DNA of 64,000 nucleotides from Hyphomicrobiales bacterium (GTDB lineage: Bacteria; Pseudomonadota; Alphaproteobacteria; Rhizobiales; Rhizobiaceae). The notes beneath the pieces are model-generated. The model was not told the DNA's origin, did not search any database, and worked only from the letters and a program-made list of their open reading frames with translations. Positions 20,228 to 31,163 of the stretch are shown piece by piece (positions within the stretch are counted from its first letter, which is position 1; each line of letters starts with the position of its first letter). The translations under genes were made by a program, and so were the position numbers. The DNA lies in contig UCJA01000008.1 in assembly GCA_900472675.1 (NCBI GenBank), forward strand, positions 1-64,000, in the 5' to 3' direction.

Positions 20228-20641
20228 TCAGAGCAGGTCTTGCAGCATGGGGATCAGCGGCTCGTCGGCCGGCGGCATGGGATAATCGCGCAGCGCCTGC
20301 GGCCGCACCCATTTGATCGCCTGCCCCTCGCGCCCGTAGGGAATGCCTTCGAAACGCCGGCACACATAGAGCGGCATCAGCAGGTGGAACTGGTCGTAGC
20401 TGTGGCTGGCGAAGGTGAGCGGTGCAAGACAGGCGACCTTGGTCACCACGCCCAACTCCTCGTCCAGTTCGCGGATCAGCGTCTCCTCGGGCGTTTCGCC
20501 AGGCTCGACCTTTCCGCCCGGAAACTCCCAGAGCCCCGCCAGCGACTTGCCTTCCGGCCGCTGCGCCAAGAGAATGCGCCCGTCCGTATCGATCAGCGCA
20601 CAGGCGGCGACCAGCAGGATCTTGCGCGGCGTTGCCGTCAT
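20228..20641 (-). CDS. mutT: 8-oxo-dGTP diphosphatase MutT
   Basis: 137 residues. Nudix hydrolase that removes oxidised dGTP from the nucleotide pool. The full Nudix box GGKVEPGETPEETLIRELDEELG fits Gx5Ex7REUxEExGU (about residues 40-62), and the N-terminus LLVAACALIDTDGRILLAQRP is typical of MutT. The ATG overlaps the stop of the upstream GNAT gene by four bases. Confidence 0.94.
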   Translation of the reverse strand: MTATPRKILLVAACALIDTDGRILLAQRPEGKSLAGLWEFPGGKVEPGETPEETLIRELDEELGVVTKVACLAPLTFASHSYDQFHLLMPLYVCRRFEGIPYGREGQAIKWVRPQALRDYPMPPADEPLIPMLQDLL

Positions 20642-21417
20642 TCCCCTGCCCCCTGCCGCCAGTAGCGATAGGAGTAGACCTTCTCGAAGCCGAACTTCCG
20701 GTAAAGCGCCAGCGCCGGCGCATTGGTGGAGACCACCTGCAGCCAGGCACCGCGTGCGCCGGAAAGCCGCGCCCAGCGAAGCGCTGCAGACAGGATCTCG
20801 GTCGCGAGGCCTTCTCGACGACGCTCTGCCGCAACCGCAAAGGACATGATGCCGGCAAGATCATTGTCCTGAACGCAAAGCGCCACGGCAACGGCGCCCT
20901 GCGGCGGCACCTCCTTGATAAAGAACCCGGTCGGCGGTTTGATCGAGCTCAGGATCTCCGCCAGTGCCGGCTTCAGGCTGCCATCGTCTTCTTCCAGCGC
21001 AAGGCTGGCATCGATGAAGCGGCCGATATCGTGGCTCGGCAGATAGTCGAGCGTATCGGGCAGCGCGAGCTCGGTCAGGTCCACGGAGAGCACATCCGCG
21101 GTCTCGAACGGCTCCCAGCCTTCGCTTTCCATGTGCGCGATCAGCAGCGGCGGGATGAGCGGGGTTTCCCGCACGATCAGTTGCCGCCCGTAGGAATGGA
21201 ACCGCTTGCGTGCCTTTTCCAGCCGGAGGCTCAAGTCCCGATGGTCGGAAGGGTCGAGCGGCACCACGCAATTGAGACGCTTGGACGGGTGGCCGCCGGT
21301 CAGCCGGATCTGCCAGCTGCCGTCATAGCCGACGGAGGCAGCCGGCCAGGCCCTAAAGCCCACCGCTTCCAGGCGCCGCACCATGGGCAGGTCGTGTGGG
21401 GTGGAACTCGCCAGCAT
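20638..21417 (-). CDS. GNAT family N-acetyltransferase
   Basis: 259 residues, with the GNAT fold in the C-terminal half: a degenerate acetyl-CoA motif (AVAAERRREGLATEIL), then LQVVSTNAPALALYRKFGFEKVYSYRYW. The N-terminal half is a family-specific extension. Coupled to mutT (ATGA) and ten bases after argJ in the same direction, a gene order common in rhizobia. Substrate unknown. Confidence 0.88.
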   Translation of the reverse strand: MLASSTPHDLPMVRRLEAVGFRAWPAASVGYDGSWQIRLTGGHPSKRLNCVVPLDPSDHRDLSLRLEKARKRFHSYGRQLIVRETPLIPPLLIAHMESEGWEPFETADVLSVDLTELALPDTLDYLPSHDIGRFIDASLALEEDDGSLKPALAEILSSIKPPTGFFIKEVPPQGAVAVALCVQDNDLAGIMSFAVAAERRREGLATEILSAALRWARLSGARGAWLQVVSTNAPALALYRKFGFEKVYSYRYWRQGAGE

Positions 21418-21426
21418 GCCTCTCCG

Positions 21427-22668
21427 TCAGCTCCGGTAGTCGCCGTTGATGGCGACGTATTCCTTGGTGAGATCGCAGGTCCAGACGGTGGCCGTCCCTG
21501 CTCCGAGACCGATATCGACCCGCACGGGAATGTCTTCCCGCTGCATGACTGCCGTCGTCTGCGCTTCCGAATAGTCCGGATCGCGCTCGCCGTTGACGGC
21601 CACGCGGACATCGCCGAACCAGATGGCCAGCCGGTCCCGATCAGCCATTTCGCCGGCCTTGCCGACGGCCATGACGATACGGCCCCAGTTGGCGTCCTCG
21701 CCGGCAACGGCAGTCTTGACCAGCGGCGAATTGGCGATGGACAGCGCGATGCGCTTGGCCGCGGCATCGGTTTCGGCGCCTGTGACGGTGACTTCCACCA
21801 TCTTGCGGGCGCCCTCGCCATCGCGCACCACTTGCAGCGCCAGATCCTTTAGAAGGTCGTTGAGCGCCGCGCGAAAACCATCCAGCTGCGGATCATCGGC
21901 GGTTTCGATCTTCGCCTGGCCGTCTGCTGCCGCAGCGCCTGTGGCAAACAGCATCAGCGTATCGGAGGTGGAAGTATCGCTGTCGACGGTGACGGAGTTG
22001 AAGCTGGGACCAACGCCCGCCGAAAGCAGGCTCTGCAGCACGGGGCTTGCGATATCCGCATCGGTGACGACGAAGGACAGCATGGTCGCCATATCGGGCG
22101 CGATCATGCCGGCACCCTTGGCGATGCCGTTGATGGTGACAGTGACGTCACCGATCTGCGCAGTACGGGTCGCGACCTTCGGATAGGTGTCGGTCGTCAT
22201 GATCGCCTTGGCAGCCTCCTGCCAGAAGTCGCCCTGCGCCTGCCCGTTCATCTCTCCAAGCACGCCGGCGAACTTGCCCGCATCGAGCGGCTCGCCGATC
22301 ACGCCGGTCGAGGCGAGAAAGATTTCATTGTTGCCGCAGCCAACGGCTTCGGCAGCGGATTCGGCGGTCAGCTCGGTCGCGGCCCTGCCCTTCGCGCCGG
22401 TAAAGGCATTGGCATTGCCGGAATTGACCACCACAGCCCGGGCGACGCCGCCGGCCAGGTTGGCGCGGCAGAAATCGACGGGCGCCGAAGGGCATTTGGA
22501 GCGGGTGAACACGCCAGCCACCGCAGCCGGCGCATCGAACACCATCAGCAGCACATCGGTGCGGTTCTTGTACTTGATGCCGGCAGCGGCAGTGGCCATG
22601 CGCACGCCGCGCAGAGCCGGCATGTCGGGAAAGGTCTTGGGAGCGAGCGGCGAAACGGCAGCAGACAT
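21427..22668 (-). CDS. argJ: Bifunctional ornithine acetyltransferase / N-acetylglutamate synthase
   Basis: 413 residues. It moves acetyl from N-acetylornithine to glutamate in the cyclic arginine pathway and may also use acetyl-CoA. The self-cleavage site is visible as A194-T195 in PDMATMLSF; the Thr becomes the nucleophile of the beta chain. [12 protein letters not shown] is a second family signature. It shares arginine synthesis with argH at 45.3 kb. Confidence 0.97.
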   Translation of the reverse strand: MSAAVSPLAPKTFPDMPALRGVRMATAAAGIKYKNRTDVLLMVFDAPAAVAGVFTRSKCPSAPVDFCRANLAGGVARAVVVNSGNANAFTGAKGRAATELTAESAAEAVGCGNNEIFLASTGVIGEPLDAGKFAGVLGEMNGQAQGDFWQEAAKAIMTTDTYPKVATRTAQIGDVTVTINGIAKGAGMIAPDMATMLSFVVTDADIASPVLQSLLSAGVGPSFNSVTVDSDTSTSDTLMLFATGAAAADGQAKIETADDPQLDGFRAALNDLLKDLALQVVRDGEGARKMVEVTVTGAETDAAAKRIALSIANSPLVKTAVAGEDANWGRIVMAVGKAGEMADRDRLAIWFGDVRVAVNGERDPDYSEAQTTAVMQREDIPVRVDIGLGAGTATVWTCDLTKEYVAINGDYRS

Positions 22669-22714
22669 CGTCAGATATCACCTGGTCTGGAAAAGGGGAT
22701 CTGCGGGAAAGGGA

Positions 22715-22738
22715 AGGCCCGGAAACCCGGGCCTTCTT
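22715..22738 (-). terminator. Terminator after the parvulin gene
   Basis: A perfect 10-base-pair stem (22715-22724 with 22729-22738) stands between the stop of the foldase gene and argJ. On the minus strand it is followed by a pyrimidine-rich CCTTTCCC stretch rather than a clean T-run. Confidence 0.65.
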
Positions 22739-22746
22739 GTCTTTGA

Positions 22747-23625
22747 TTACTGCGGAACAACCGTGGCGTCGCCGCCAGCGTCCTGCATCTTGCCGACTTC
22801 TTCATAGCCCTTCTTCAGAGCTTCGTCCTTGATGTCGACCTTCTGGTCGGCCTTAGCCTTTTCGATCAGGGCGACATACTTGTCGCGCATGACCAGCTGC
22901 TTGACCTGGTCCTGGACCTGCTCGAGCGGCGGCGGAGCGGCGTCGCGCTTGTCTTCGATCTTGATGACGTGGTAGCCGAACTGCGTCTTGACCGGGGTCT
23001 TGGTGTACTGGCCCTTGTCAAGCGCAAACGCAGCTTCTTCGAATTCCGGAACCATGCGGCCCGGGCCGAACCAGCCCAGATCGCCGCCGTCGTCCTTGTT
23101 GCTGTCCTGCGACTTCTCCTTGGCGATTTCAGCGAAATCCTTGCCCTTGTCGAGGTCGGCGATCACTGCCTTGGCCTCGTCTTCGGTCTTCACCAGAATG
23201 TGGCGGGCGTGGACTTCCTGCTGCTTGGGAAGGCCGGCGACTTCCTTGTCGTAGCGGGCCTTGACCTCTTCCGGGGTCGTCGCATCGACCACATGCTTGC
23301 GGAAGTAGGCGTTGTGAAGCTCGCGATCGCCGATGTAGGCCATCCGCTTCTTGAAGTCTTCGGTGTCCTTGATGCCTTCGGCAAGTGCGCCGCTGGCAAG
23401 CAGCTTTACGTCGATGGCGCCGGACAGAGCGGCCACCTTCTTCTGCTCGTCCGGCAGCTGTGCCAGCTGCGGATCGAGGTTCTGGACGGCCAGATCAAGC
23501 TCGGACTGGTGGATTTCCAGGCTTCCGACCGTGGCGACGACGGGATCGTCTGCCGCGAAAGCCGGTGCCTGGGAAAAGATCGCAGCGGCGAGCGCAGCCG
23601 ATACGAGAAATTTGTGGCGCAACAT
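22747..23625 (-). CDS. Periplasmic parvulin-type peptidyl-prolyl isomerase (PpiC/SurA-like foldase)
   Basis: 292 residues. A cleavable signal peptide ends at AFA near residue 24. An N-terminal SurA-like helical region is followed by a parvulin domain at about 130-235, with [36 protein letters not shown] and [12 protein letters not shown]. It probably helps exported proteins fold. The start is the ATG after AAAGGTAA, eight codons inside the longest frame. Divergent from secA, so export and folding genes sit side by side. Confidence 0.92.
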   Translation of the reverse strand: MLRHKFLVSAALAAAIFSQAPAFAADDPVVATVGSLEIHQSELDLAVQNLDPQLAQLPDEQKKVAALSGAIDVKLLASGALAEGIKDTEDFKKRMAYIGDRELHNAYFRKHVVDATTPEEVKARYDKEVAGLPKQQEVHARHILVKTEDEAKAVIADLDKGKDFAEIAKEKSQDSNKDDGGDLGWFGPGRMVPEFEEAAFALDKGQYTKTPVKTQFGYHVIKIEDKRDAAPPPLEQVQDQVKQLVMRDKYVALIEKAKADQKVDIKDEALKKGYEEVGKMQDAGGDATVVPQ

Positions 23626-23728
23626 CGAGTTACCTTTCGGCTGAAACACCGGTTTCAGAATTGCCTGATTCCGGCCGGAAAACCCTCAAATACATCGGAT
23701 TGTGGCCATTCTGTATCGGCCGTCACCG

Positions 23729-23756
23729 TTGACATCATTCGACCCCCCTCTTATCT
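23729..23756 (+). promoter_or_regulatory. Candidate sigma-70 promoter of secA
   Basis: TTGACA (23729-23734) and TTATCT (23751-23756) are separated by 16 bases. The leader before the secA ATG would be about 110 bases. Confidence 0.55.
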
Positions 23757-23874
23757 GTCACGCAACTTCGCGTCCAGAAGGTTTCCGGGCGCGGCGGGTC
23801 ATTTTGTCGGGACCGGAACGACCGACATTGGGACCCGCAATCCCATGGGACTGATATCAGAAAGGACCATTCGC

Positions 23875-26586
23875 ATGGTCAGCTTCGGCGGCATCGCCCG
23901 CAAATTGTTCGGTTCGGCGCATGAACGCCGCGTACGGGGCTATACTCCGAAAATCGATGCCATCAACGCCTATGAGGAAAAGACCCGGGCGCTGACGGAT
24001 GAACAGCTGGCCAACAAGACGGTCGAGTTCCGCCAGATGCTGGCCGAGGGCAAGACGCTCGAGGACATCCTGGTGCCGGCCTTTGCCGTTGTCCGCGAAG
24101 CATCGCGCCGCGTGCTCGGCATGCGTCCCTTCGACGTCCAGCTCACGGGCGGCATGATCCTCAATGACGGCGCCATTGCCGAAATGAAGACGGGCGAAGG
24201 CAAGACGCTGGTCGGTACGCTTCCGGTGTATCTCAATGCCCTCTCGGCCAAGGGCGTGCATGTCGTCACCGTCAACGACTACCTCGCCCAGCGTGACGCG
24301 GCCACCATGGCACGCCTTTACGGCTTCCTTGGCCTGAGCACGGGCGTCATCGTCCATGGCCTCAGCGACGACGAGCGCCGCGAAGCCTATGCCTGCGACA
24401 TCACCTACGCGACGAACAACGAGCTCGGCTTCGACTATCTGCGCGACAACATGAAGTACGAGCGCGGCCAGATGGTCCAGCGCGGCCACAACTATGCGAT
24501 CGTCGACGAAGTCGACTCGATCCTGGTTGACGAAGCCCGCACGCCGCTGATCATTTCCGGCCCGCTGGACGATCGCTCAGACCTCTACAACACGATCGAT
24601 GCCTTCATCCCCGTGCTGACGGCCGAAGACTACGAGATCGACGAAAAGCAGCGCTCGGCAAACTTCTCCGAAGTCGGCACCGAAAAGCTCGAAAACCTGC
24701 TGCGCGAGGCTGGCCTGCTGAAGGGCGAGTCGCTCTATGACGTCGAAAACGTCGCGATCGTCCACCACATCAACAACGCCCTGAAGGCCCACAAGCTCTT
24801 CTCGCGCGACAAGGACTACATCGTCCGCAACGACGAAATCGTCATCATCGACGAGTTTACCGGCCGCATGATGCCGGGCCGCCGCTACTCCGAAGGCCAG
24901 CACCAGGCGCTGGAAGCCAAGGAGAAGGTGACGATCCAGCCGGAAAACCAGACGCTGTCGTCCATCACCTTCCAGAACTACTTCCGCATGTATTCCAAGC
25001 TCGCCGGCATGACCGGCACGGCCTCGACGGAAGCGGAAGAGTTCGGCAACATCTACAAGCTGGAAGTGGTCGAAGTGCCGACCAACCTGCCGATCCAGCG
25101 TATCGACGAGGACGACGAGGTCTACCGGACCTTCGAGGAGAAGTTCAAGGCGATCATCGTCGAGATCAAGGCGGCGCATGAGCGCAACCAGCCGGTGCTT
25201 GTCGGCACGACCTCGATCGAGAAGTCCGAGCTCCTGGCCACCATGCTGCGCCAGTCCGGCTTCGACAAGTTCCACGTTCTCAACGCCCGCTACCATGAGC
25301 AGGAAGCCTACATCGTCTCTCAGGCCGGCGTTCCCGGTGCAGTGACGATCGCCACCAACATGGCCGGCCGCGGCACCGACATCCAGCTCGGCGGCAACGT
25401 CGATATGCGCCTGGAGCGGGATCTCGAAGGCATCGAGGACGAGGCCGAACGCGCGGCGAAAGAAGCCACCATCCGCGAGGAAATCAAGGAACTCAAGGCA
25501 AAGGCTCTGGCCGCCGGCGGTCTCTATGTGATCGCCACCGAACGCCACGAAAGCCGCCGCATCGACAACCAGCTGCGCGGCCGTTCCGGACGCCAGGGCG
25601 ACCCGGGCCGCTCGAAGTTCTACCTGTCGCTCCAGGACGACCTGATGCGCATCTTCGGCTCCGACCGCATGGACAGCATGCTGCAGAAGCTCGGCCTCAA
25701 GGAGGGCGAGGCAATCGTCCATCCCTGGATCAACAAGGCGCTGGAACGCGCCCAGAAGAAGGTCGAGGCGCGCAACTTCGACACCCGCAAGAACCTTCTG
25801 AAATACGATGACGTCACCAATGACCAGCGCAAGGTCATCTTCGAGCAGCGCATCGAGGTCATGGATTCAGAGGACGTCTCCGAAACCGTCGAGGATATGC
25901 GCAACGAGGTGATCGACATCCTCGTGACCAAGCACATCCCCGAGCGCGCCTATGCGGAACAGTGGGATGGCGCCGGCCTCTATAGCGAGGTCCAGCGGCT
26001 TCTCAACCTCGACCTGCCGGTCCTCGACTGGGTCAAGGAAGAGGGCATTGCCGAAAACGATATTCGCGAACGGATCACCGAAGCGGCCGACAAGGCTGCA
26101 AACGACCGGCGTGAGCGCTTTGGCAGCGACGTCATGAACTACGTCGAACGCTCCCTCCTGCTGCAGACGCTGGACCATCTGTGGCGCGAACACATCGTCA
26201 ATCTGGACCACCTGCGTTCCGTCATCGGTTTCCGCGGCTATGCCCAGCGCGATCCGCTGCAGGAATACAAGGCTGAAGCCTTCGAACTCTTCCAGGCGCT
26301 GCTTGCCAACCTGCGCGAGGCGGTAACCGCCCAGCTGATGCGGGTCGAGCTTGTGCAGAACCCGGAACCGCCCATGCCGCCGCCGGTCTATGAGGAACAC
26401 CACGTCGATCCTCGCACCGGAGAAGACGAGATGACCGGCCGCGATGCCGAGAATTTCGTTGCCGCGCCGCAGGATCGCCGTCCGGAAGACCCCTCAACCT
26501 GGGGCCGCATCGGACGCAACGAGAGCTGCCCTTGCGGCTCGGGTAAGAAGTACAAGCACTGCCACGGTGCCTTCGAGCAGGCCTAG
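23875..26586 (+). CDS. secA: Preprotein translocase ATPase SecA
   Basis: 903 residues. Motor that drives unfolded preproteins through SecYEG. Walker A MKTGEGKT at 104-111, the DEVD box in [20 protein letters not shown], and motif VI region [11 protein letters not shown] are intact. The C-terminal zinc module [13 protein letters not shown] that binds SecB is present. The ATG of [13 protein letters not shown] is chosen because AAAGGA lies eight bases before it; the open frame runs some 300 codons further upstream through the divergent foldase gene, which is not coding. Confidence 0.97.
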   Translation: MVSFGGIARKLFGSAHERRVRGYTPKIDAINAYEEKTRALTDEQLANKTVEFRQMLAEGKTLEDILVPAFAVVREASRRVLGMRPFDVQLTGGMILNDGAIAEMKTGEGKTLVGTLPVYLNALSAKGVHVVTVNDYLAQRDAATMARLYGFLGLSTGVIVHGLSDDERREAYACDITYATNNELGFDYLRDNMKYERGQMVQRGHNYAIVDEVDSILVDEARTPLIISGPLDDRSDLYNTIDAFIPVLTAEDYEIDEKQRSANFSEVGTEKLENLLREAGLLKGESLYDVENVAIVHHINNALKAHKLFSRDKDYIVRNDEIVIIDEFTGRMMPGRRYSEGQHQALEAKEKVTIQPENQTLSSITFQNYFRMYSKLAGMTGTASTEAEEFGNIYKLEVVEVPTNLPIQRIDEDDEVYRTFEEKFKAIIVEIKAAHERNQPVLVGTTSIEKSELLATMLRQSGFDKFHVLNARYHEQEAYIVSQAGVPGAVTIATNMAGRGTDIQLGGNVDMRLERDLEGIEDEAERAAKEATIREEIKELKAKALAAGGLYVIATERHESRRIDNQLRGRSGRQGDPGRSKFYLSLQDDLMRIFGSDRMDSMLQKLGLKEGEAIVHPWINKALERAQKKVEARNFDTRKNLLKYDDVTNDQRKVIFEQRIEVMDSEDVSETVEDMRNEVIDILVTKHIPERAYAEQWDGAGLYSEVQRLLNLDLPVLDWVKEEGIAENDIRERITEAADKAANDRRERFGSDVMNYVERSLLLQTLDHLWREHIVNLDHLRSVIGFRGYAQRDPLQEYKAEAFELFQALLANLREAVTAQLMRVELVQNPEPPMPPPVYEEHHVDPRTGEDEMTGRDAENFVAAPQDRRPEDPSTWGRIGRNESCPCGSGKKYKHCHGAFEQA

Positions 26587-26607
26587 TGCCGGCTTTGTGA
26601 TCTCGAA

Positions 26608-26640
26608 AGACGCCGCCCTCCCCGGCGGCGTCTCTGTTTT
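26608..26640 (+). terminator. Terminator after secA
   Basis: A 10-base-pair stem pairs 26608-26617 with 26624-26633, followed by TCTGTTTT. Confidence 0.8.
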
Positions 26641-26748
26641 GGCTCAGGAACCGGCCGCTACAACCAGAACTACCAACCGTTTCTTAACCGCGCTCTGTCA
26701 ACCTCGTCAGCGAAATGTCCCTCCGTGATTGCGAGTAGCGCGTACCCT

Positions 26749-28161
26749 ATGGCGGTCATCGAAACAGCGGAAAGACTGCTGCCGCCTGGCTTGCGTTCGA
26801 GGCTTGCGCCCCTGACCCGCCGGCTCGAACGGCTGATCTCCGACGAGAGCGAGGACAACCGCGCAAAGCGTCGCGCCGTGACCGCCTTCCTGATCCGCGT
26901 GCTGAGCGCTGCCATCGCCTTTGTCTCGCAGATCGTGCTGGCCCGCATCATGGGCGAGTTCGAATACGGCATCTTCGCCTTCGTCTGGGTGGTCGTCGTG
27001 CTGGCGGGCAATCTTTCCTGCCTCGGCTTCCACACCTCGATCATCCGCTTTCTGCACCAGCACCGCGTCGATGGCGACGTCGCATCCGTGCGCGGCCTGA
27101 CGCTTGCAGCGAGGCTGATCGCCCTCGCCTCCTCGACAACGATCGGCGGCCTTGGCCTTCTCTTCCTGCATTTCTACGGCGATCGCATCGGCGTCTACTA
27201 CCTTGTGCCCGTAACGCTTGCCTTCTTCACCATGCCGATGATCGCGCTCGGCGACGTGCTGGATGGCACTGCCCGCTCGAATGGCTGGACGGCGATGGCG
27301 CTCAGCCCCACCTACCTGCTGCGCCCGGCCCTCATCCTGCTGTTCATGCTGGCTGCCGTCTCGATGGGCGCAGCCCAGACGGCCGTCACCGCCATGGAGG
27401 CAGCACTTGCCGCAACCTATGTGGCGACACTCTCGCAGCTGCTGCGGGTCAGCCTGCGGCTGCACGGCCTGCATGGACGCGGTCCCCACCAGTTCGCGAT
27501 GGCGGCCTGGTTCCGCTATTCTCTGCCGCTTTTCCTGGTCGACGGCATCGGCTTCCTGCTGACCAATGCGGACGTGGTCGTCGTCGGTCTCTACCTGCCG
27601 CCGGATCAGGTCGGCATCTACTATGCGGCGGCCAAGACGATCGTGCTCGTGCAGTTCGTCTACTTCTCGATCAAGGCCGCCGCCGGGCCAAGGTTTTCCG
27701 CCCTGCTGGCCGAAGGCGACACGCAGACGCTAAAAAGCTTTGCCGGCCAGACCGTGCGGTGGACCTTTTGGCCCTCGCTGGTGATCGGCCTGCTGGCGCT
27801 GGCATCGGGGCATCTGCTGCTGTCGCTGTTCGGCCCGGCCTTCACTGCCGGATACAGCCTCATGGCCATCCTCTTCTGCGGCATCCTCGCCAAGGCCATG
27901 GTCGGGCCGGGCGAAGTCCTGCTCAGCATGGCAGGCCGGCAGAACCTTTGCGTGGGCCTCTATGCGGTGACGCTCGCCGCCGGGATCCTGTTCTATGTCC
28001 TTCTCATTCCCCGCTTCGGGCTGACCGGCGCCGCAACGGCGACCGCCCTTGCCATGATGGTCGAGGCAATCCTGCTGCACATTACGGTCCGCCGTACCCT
28101 TGGCATCGTCCTCTTCGCCTTTGCCAATCCCGCCCCCACCCCCCCGTCGGAGGCATCCTGA
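26749..28161 (+). CDS. Polysaccharide flippase / lipopolysaccharide biosynthesis protein (MOP/Wzx-like)
   Basis: About 470 residues with 12-14 hydrophobic segments and the RVLSAAIAFVSQIVLARIMGEFEYGIFAF opening typical of the polysaccharide_synt / MATE-like flippase superfamily. Such proteins move lipid-linked glycan units across the inner membrane. I take the ATG at 26749; a GTG eight codons upstream is also possible, and neither has a strong ribosome site. It is followed at once by a CelD-like acetyltransferase gene, suggesting a shared surface-glycan role. Confidence 0.87.
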   Translation: MAVIETAERLLPPGLRSRLAPLTRRLERLISDESEDNRAKRRAVTAFLIRVLSAAIAFVSQIVLARIMGEFEYGIFAFVWVVVVLAGNLSCLGFHTSIIRFLHQHRVDGDVASVRGLTLAARLIALASSTTIGGLGLLFLHFYGDRIGVYYLVPVTLAFFTMPMIALGDVLDGTARSNGWTAMALSPTYLLRPALILLFMLAAVSMGAAQTAVTAMEAALAATYVATLSQLLRVSLRLHGLHGRGPHQFAMAAWFRYSLPLFLVDGIGFLLTNADVVVVGLYLPPDQVGIYYAAAKTIVLVQFVYFSIKAAAGPRFSALLAEGDTQTLKSFAGQTVRWTFWPSLVIGLLALASGHLLLSLFGPAFTAGYSLMAILFCGILAKAMVGPGEVLLSMAGRQNLCVGLYAVTLAAGILFYVLLIPRFGLTGAATATALAMMVEAILLHITVRRTLGIVLFAFANPAPTPPSEAS

Positions 28162-28163
28162 CC

Positions 28164-29441
28164 ATGGCGCTCCCACCGCTCGCAAGCGACCTGAACCAGA
28201 TCGCCCGCAGCCTTCCGCCTGCCAAGCCGGACCTGCGCGCAGGGCGTCCGGAGGCTGAGACGCGGGTCGAGGTGGGACGTCCTGGCAGGGCACTCTCCCT
28301 CTATCCCGCCTCGCTCGGCTACGAGCTGCAGGAGGAACTGGAATTCCTGTCCAACCGGGCAATGGAGCCCAACATCTTCTTCTCCGCGCGACTGCTCGCC
28401 CCCGCCATGCCGCGGGTGGAGGACAAGAAGGTGCGTTTCGCCCTGATCCGCGACGAGACGGAATTCAACAGCCGGCTCCGCCTTCTGATGCCGTTTACGG
28501 TGGAAAGACCGGGCTTTGCCGTCGGCGCGCCGATCATCAGGACCTGGGCAAACCCCTTCGGGCCGCTCGGAACCCCGCTCGTTGACGGCGAGGATGCCGC
28601 CGAAACCATCGACAACCTGCTGGAAGTGCTGGCGGCGCCGGAGGCAAAGCTGCCCTCCGTGCTCGTCGTTCCGGATGTGCGGCTGAACGGGCGTTTCGTG
28701 CATCTGGCACGCGCCGTCGCCATCAGCCGCGACCTGCCCGTCACCGTGACCGATCCCTTCCAGCGGCCCATGCTGGAAAGCCTGCTCGACGGCGATGCCT
28801 ATCTGAAGCACGCCATCTCGTCGCACCACCTGCGCGAGATGAGAAGGCTCTGGCGTCGTCTCGAGCGGCTGGGCACCATCACCTATTCCGTCGCACGCCA
28901 GCCCGAAGACGTCCGCCTGCGCATGGAGGAATTCCTTGCCCTGGAGGCGAAGGGCTGGAAGGGCAAGAAGCGGACGGCCCTGGTGAGCGACCGCTACCGC
29001 GCAGCCTTCGCACGCGAAGCCATTACCAACCTTGCCGAAGCGGATGCGGTGCGCATTCACACCATCGATGTGAACGGACGCGCCATCGCCTCTCTCATCG
29101 TCTTCATCATGGCCGGCGAAGCCTATACCTGGAAGACCGCCTATGACGAGGACTTCGCACAGCATTCGCCGGGCAAGCTGCTGATCATGCGGCTGACCGA
29201 ATGGCACCTGGACGACGCAAACATCATGCGCACCGATAGCTGCGCTGTGCCCGACCATCCGATCATGAGCCGGATGTGGGAAGAGCGCGAGGACATGGGC
29301 ACGCTCGTGATCGGGCTGAGGCGCAACGGCGACCGCGATGTGCGCCAGGTGGCAGCCCAGCTGCATCTCTACCGAAACACCCGCAACATGGCCCGCATGC
29401 TGCGCGAAAAGATCCTCGCGATCGCCGGCCGCGACCCCTGA
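28164..29441 (+). CDS. CelD/BcsL-like GNAT acetyltransferase (Acetyltransf_6)
   Basis: 425 residues. A long N-terminal half is followed by a GNAT domain at about 240-390, with the typical ERLGTITYSVARQPEDVRLRMEEFLALEAKGWKGKK and AIASLIVFIMAGEAYTWKTAYDEDFAQHSPGKLLIM blocks of the CelD/BcsL group. These proteins accompany cellulose and other exopolysaccharide genes. GGAGG upstream of the ATG lies inside the flippase 3' end; the two genes are two bases apart and surely co-transcribed. Confidence 0.85.
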   Translation: MALPPLASDLNQIARSLPPAKPDLRAGRPEAETRVEVGRPGRALSLYPASLGYELQEELEFLSNRAMEPNIFFSARLLAPAMPRVEDKKVRFALIRDETEFNSRLRLLMPFTVERPGFAVGAPIIRTWANPFGPLGTPLVDGEDAAETIDNLLEVLAAPEAKLPSVLVVPDVRLNGRFVHLARAVAISRDLPVTVTDPFQRPMLESLLDGDAYLKHAISSHHLREMRRLWRRLERLGTITYSVARQPEDVRLRMEEFLALEAKGWKGKKRTALVSDRYRAAFAREAITNLAEADAVRIHTIDVNGRAIASLIVFIMAGEAYTWKTAYDEDFAQHSPGKLLIMRLTEWHLDDANIMRTDSCAVPDHPIMSRMWEEREDMGTLVIGLRRNGDRDVRQVAAQLHLYRNTRNMARMLREKILAIAGRDP

Positions 29442-29508
29442 GACAAACTCCCACCGAGTGCGGCCGGGACTGGCCTCCAGCGATGCTCACTGTGGGCTTA
29501 CTTCGGTC

Positions 29509-29536
29509 TTGCACATCGACCGGGGGGCATGATAGA
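29509..29536 (+). promoter_or_regulatory. Candidate promoter of tRNA-Leu
   Basis: TTGCAC and GATAGA are separated by 16 bases, about 20 bases before the tRNA 5' end. The -10 match is partial. Confidence 0.35.
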
Positions 29537-29556
29537 CGCGGTCCGTCTGCTTGAGT

Positions 29557-29641
29557 GCCCCGTTGGCGGAATTGGTAGACGCGCCTGACTCAAAATCAGG
29601 TTCCGAGAGGAGTGCTGGTTCGATTCCGGCACGGGGCACCA
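29557..29641 (+). tRNA. tRNA-Leu (anticodon CAA)
   Basis: 85 bases including an encoded CCA. The acceptor stem is GCCCCGT with ACGGGGC, discriminator A. The D-arm region carries GGTAGACGC. The anticodon stem CCTGA/TCAGG holds the loop CTCAAAA, giving anticodon CAA (reads UUG). A variable arm of class II length and a T-arm with GGTTCGATTCC follow. Confidence 0.97.
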
Positions 29642-29665
29642 CTTATTTTTTCGCGCAGCACGCGC

Positions 29666-30247
29666 CTACCGCCCCGTCTCCACCGCACGGACGAACTCTT
29701 CCGCTGGCAGCTGGAAAAGATCGGTCTTTGCCTTGATCTCCTCGTCCGACCATTCCCACCATTTCAGCGCCTGGAGGCTGTCAATCGTCTCCTGCCCGAA
29801 CCGGTAACGGATAAGCTTGGCGGGCACGCCGCCGACGATCGCATAGGGCGGCACGTCCTTGGTCACCACAGCGCCAGCGCCGATCACCGCTCCGTTGCCG
29901 ATGGTGACGCCGGACATGATCATCGCCCGCCGCCCGATCCAGACGTCGTGCCCGATGATGATCGGCCCCCTGGAGCGCAGTTCTTCCATGCCGACGCCGA
30001 AATTGGTCAGTGGAAATGTCGATGCCAGATGCGTGGGATGATCAGCCCGCACCAGGAACAGCACCTCCTTGGCCACCGAGCAGAAGGACCCGACCTCCAG
30101 CCGGATCGTCGGGTCATAGCCGAAGACAGCCTCCGGAATGACCCCGTAAGTGTGTCGGCCGAACGTGACGCCATGCCAGGGCCAGGTATCGCGAGGCCGG
30201 CTCTTGCGGAAACCGAGCAGTGTTCTGAGCCGGCGAAACGGTGCCAT
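29666..30247 (-). CDS. CatB-related O-acetyltransferase (hexapeptide repeat)
   Basis: 193 residues of left-handed beta-helix type: [13 protein letters not shown], then [49 protein letters not shown] with hexapeptide spacing, and the catalytic His in ADHPTH. The xenobiotic acetyltransferase group includes CatB chloramphenicol acetyltransferases, but most rhizobial members modify sugars. Lying next to two glycosyltransferases, this one more likely acetylates a surface glycan. Confidence 0.87.
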   Translation of the reverse strand: MAPFRRLRTLLGFRKSRPRDTWPWHGVTFGRHTYGVIPEAVFGYDPTIRLEVGSFCSVAKEVLFLVRADHPTHLASTFPLTNFGVGMEELRSRGPIIIGHDVWIGRRAMIMSGVTIGNGAVIGAGAVVTKDVPPYAIVGGVPAKLIRYRFGQETIDSLQALKWWEWSDEEIKAKTDLFQLPAEEFVRAVETGR

Positions 30248-30294
30248 GAAAGCGTCCTTGGGGTTACGGGAAGAGGGCGCCGATCCGGCACCGG

Positions 30295-31149
30295 TTAAGG
30301 CTGGCTTGCCCTCGCCGCCATCTTTGCCAGATCGATGTCGCGGTTCTGCTGGAGCGCCTGTGCAAACTCGGGATCGTCGCTCATCGTGCTGGAGCTGAGC
30401 TTGATCATCGGAATGGCCGACAGATCAAGGCCGCCCGGAAGCGGCTCCGCCAGATCCTTCTGGGTGATGATGCGCTTCAGCAGCAACGGCCCTTTCGCGG
30501 AAAGCTTCGGCACAAGCTCCCACTGCTGCCGGGCTTTCGGGTCGGTCATGGTCAGATACTCGAACAGATGCATCACCCAAAAGTAATGGCCGAGTTTTCC
30601 CGGCTTCGAATAATAGCGCAAGGCCAGGCGCGCCCATCGATCAACGAGATAGTTGCCCGGGGCTGCGGCGAGAAACCAGCTCTGGATGATCCGTCCGGGG
30701 TAACTGTCCGGAAAGGCGAAGAAGCCGCTGACCATCAGGGGAGGCAGCCATTCGTCGAGAGGACGGACGCAGGCGCATGTTGCATCCACCCACACGCCGC
30801 CGTGCGTCTGCAAAAGAGCAAGCCGGATCGCGTCCGAACGCCCTTGCACCTTCCGGTTCGATGCCGGCTCGGGCACTGCCACCCACTGCGTGAGGCTGGC
30901 GTCGTCCAGCACACGCACGGTCCAGTCGGGGTTCTTCCGCTGCCAGCTCTCGATCGCGTAGAGAACAAAGGGTGGCGCCTGGTCGAGCGGCTTGTCCCAG
31001 TACATCCAGATGATGCGTGGAACGGCCTTGGGGAGCTGATCCACCGACCAGGTGTAGTTCTGCACATGCAGCCTTCGTTTTCCCGTGGCCGTCCGCCGCA
31101 GGGAATGGGCAATCTTTTTCCAGATCAGGAAGGCATCGAAGATCAGCAT
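30295..31149 (-). CDS. Capsular polysaccharide synthesis-type glycosyltransferase
   Basis: 284 residues. The pattern [54 protein letters not shown] is that of the Caps_synth / Gly_transf_sug (OCH1-like) GT32-related group. The GGVWVDAT segment provides the metal-binding acidic residue in place of the usual DxD. Probably cytosolic and membrane-associated, acting on a capsule or LPS sugar; donor and acceptor unknown. Same direction as the neighbouring GT2 and hexapeptide acetyltransferase genes. Confidence 0.83.
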   Translation of the reverse strand: MLIFDAFLIWKKIAHSLRRTATGKRRLHVQNYTWSVDQLPKAVPRIIWMYWDKPLDQAPPFVLYAIESWQRKNPDWTVRVLDDASLTQWVAVPEPASNRKVQGRSDAIRLALLQTHGGVWVDATCACVRPLDEWLPPLMVSGFFAFPDSYPGRIIQSWFLAAAPGNYLVDRWARLALRYYSKPGKLGHYFWVMHLFEYLTMTDPKARQQWELVPKLSAKGPLLLKRIITQKDLAEPLPGGLDLSAIPMIKLSSSTMSDDPEFAQALQQNRDIDLAKMAARASQP

Positions 31150-31163
31150 TTGTCCTCTGCCCC

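Noticed and set aside
22969..23874. 300-codon N-terminal extension of secA
   Set aside because: It reads through the divergent foldase gene and the secA promoter; the family start and ribosome site are at 23875.
29557..29641. tRNA-Leu as the attachment site of an integrated element
   Set aside because: No second copy of the tRNA 3' end and no integrase were seen in the window.
29666..30247. Chloramphenicol resistance gene
   Set aside because: The CatB fold is shared by many sugar acetyltransferases; the context of glycosyltransferases makes resistance unlikely.
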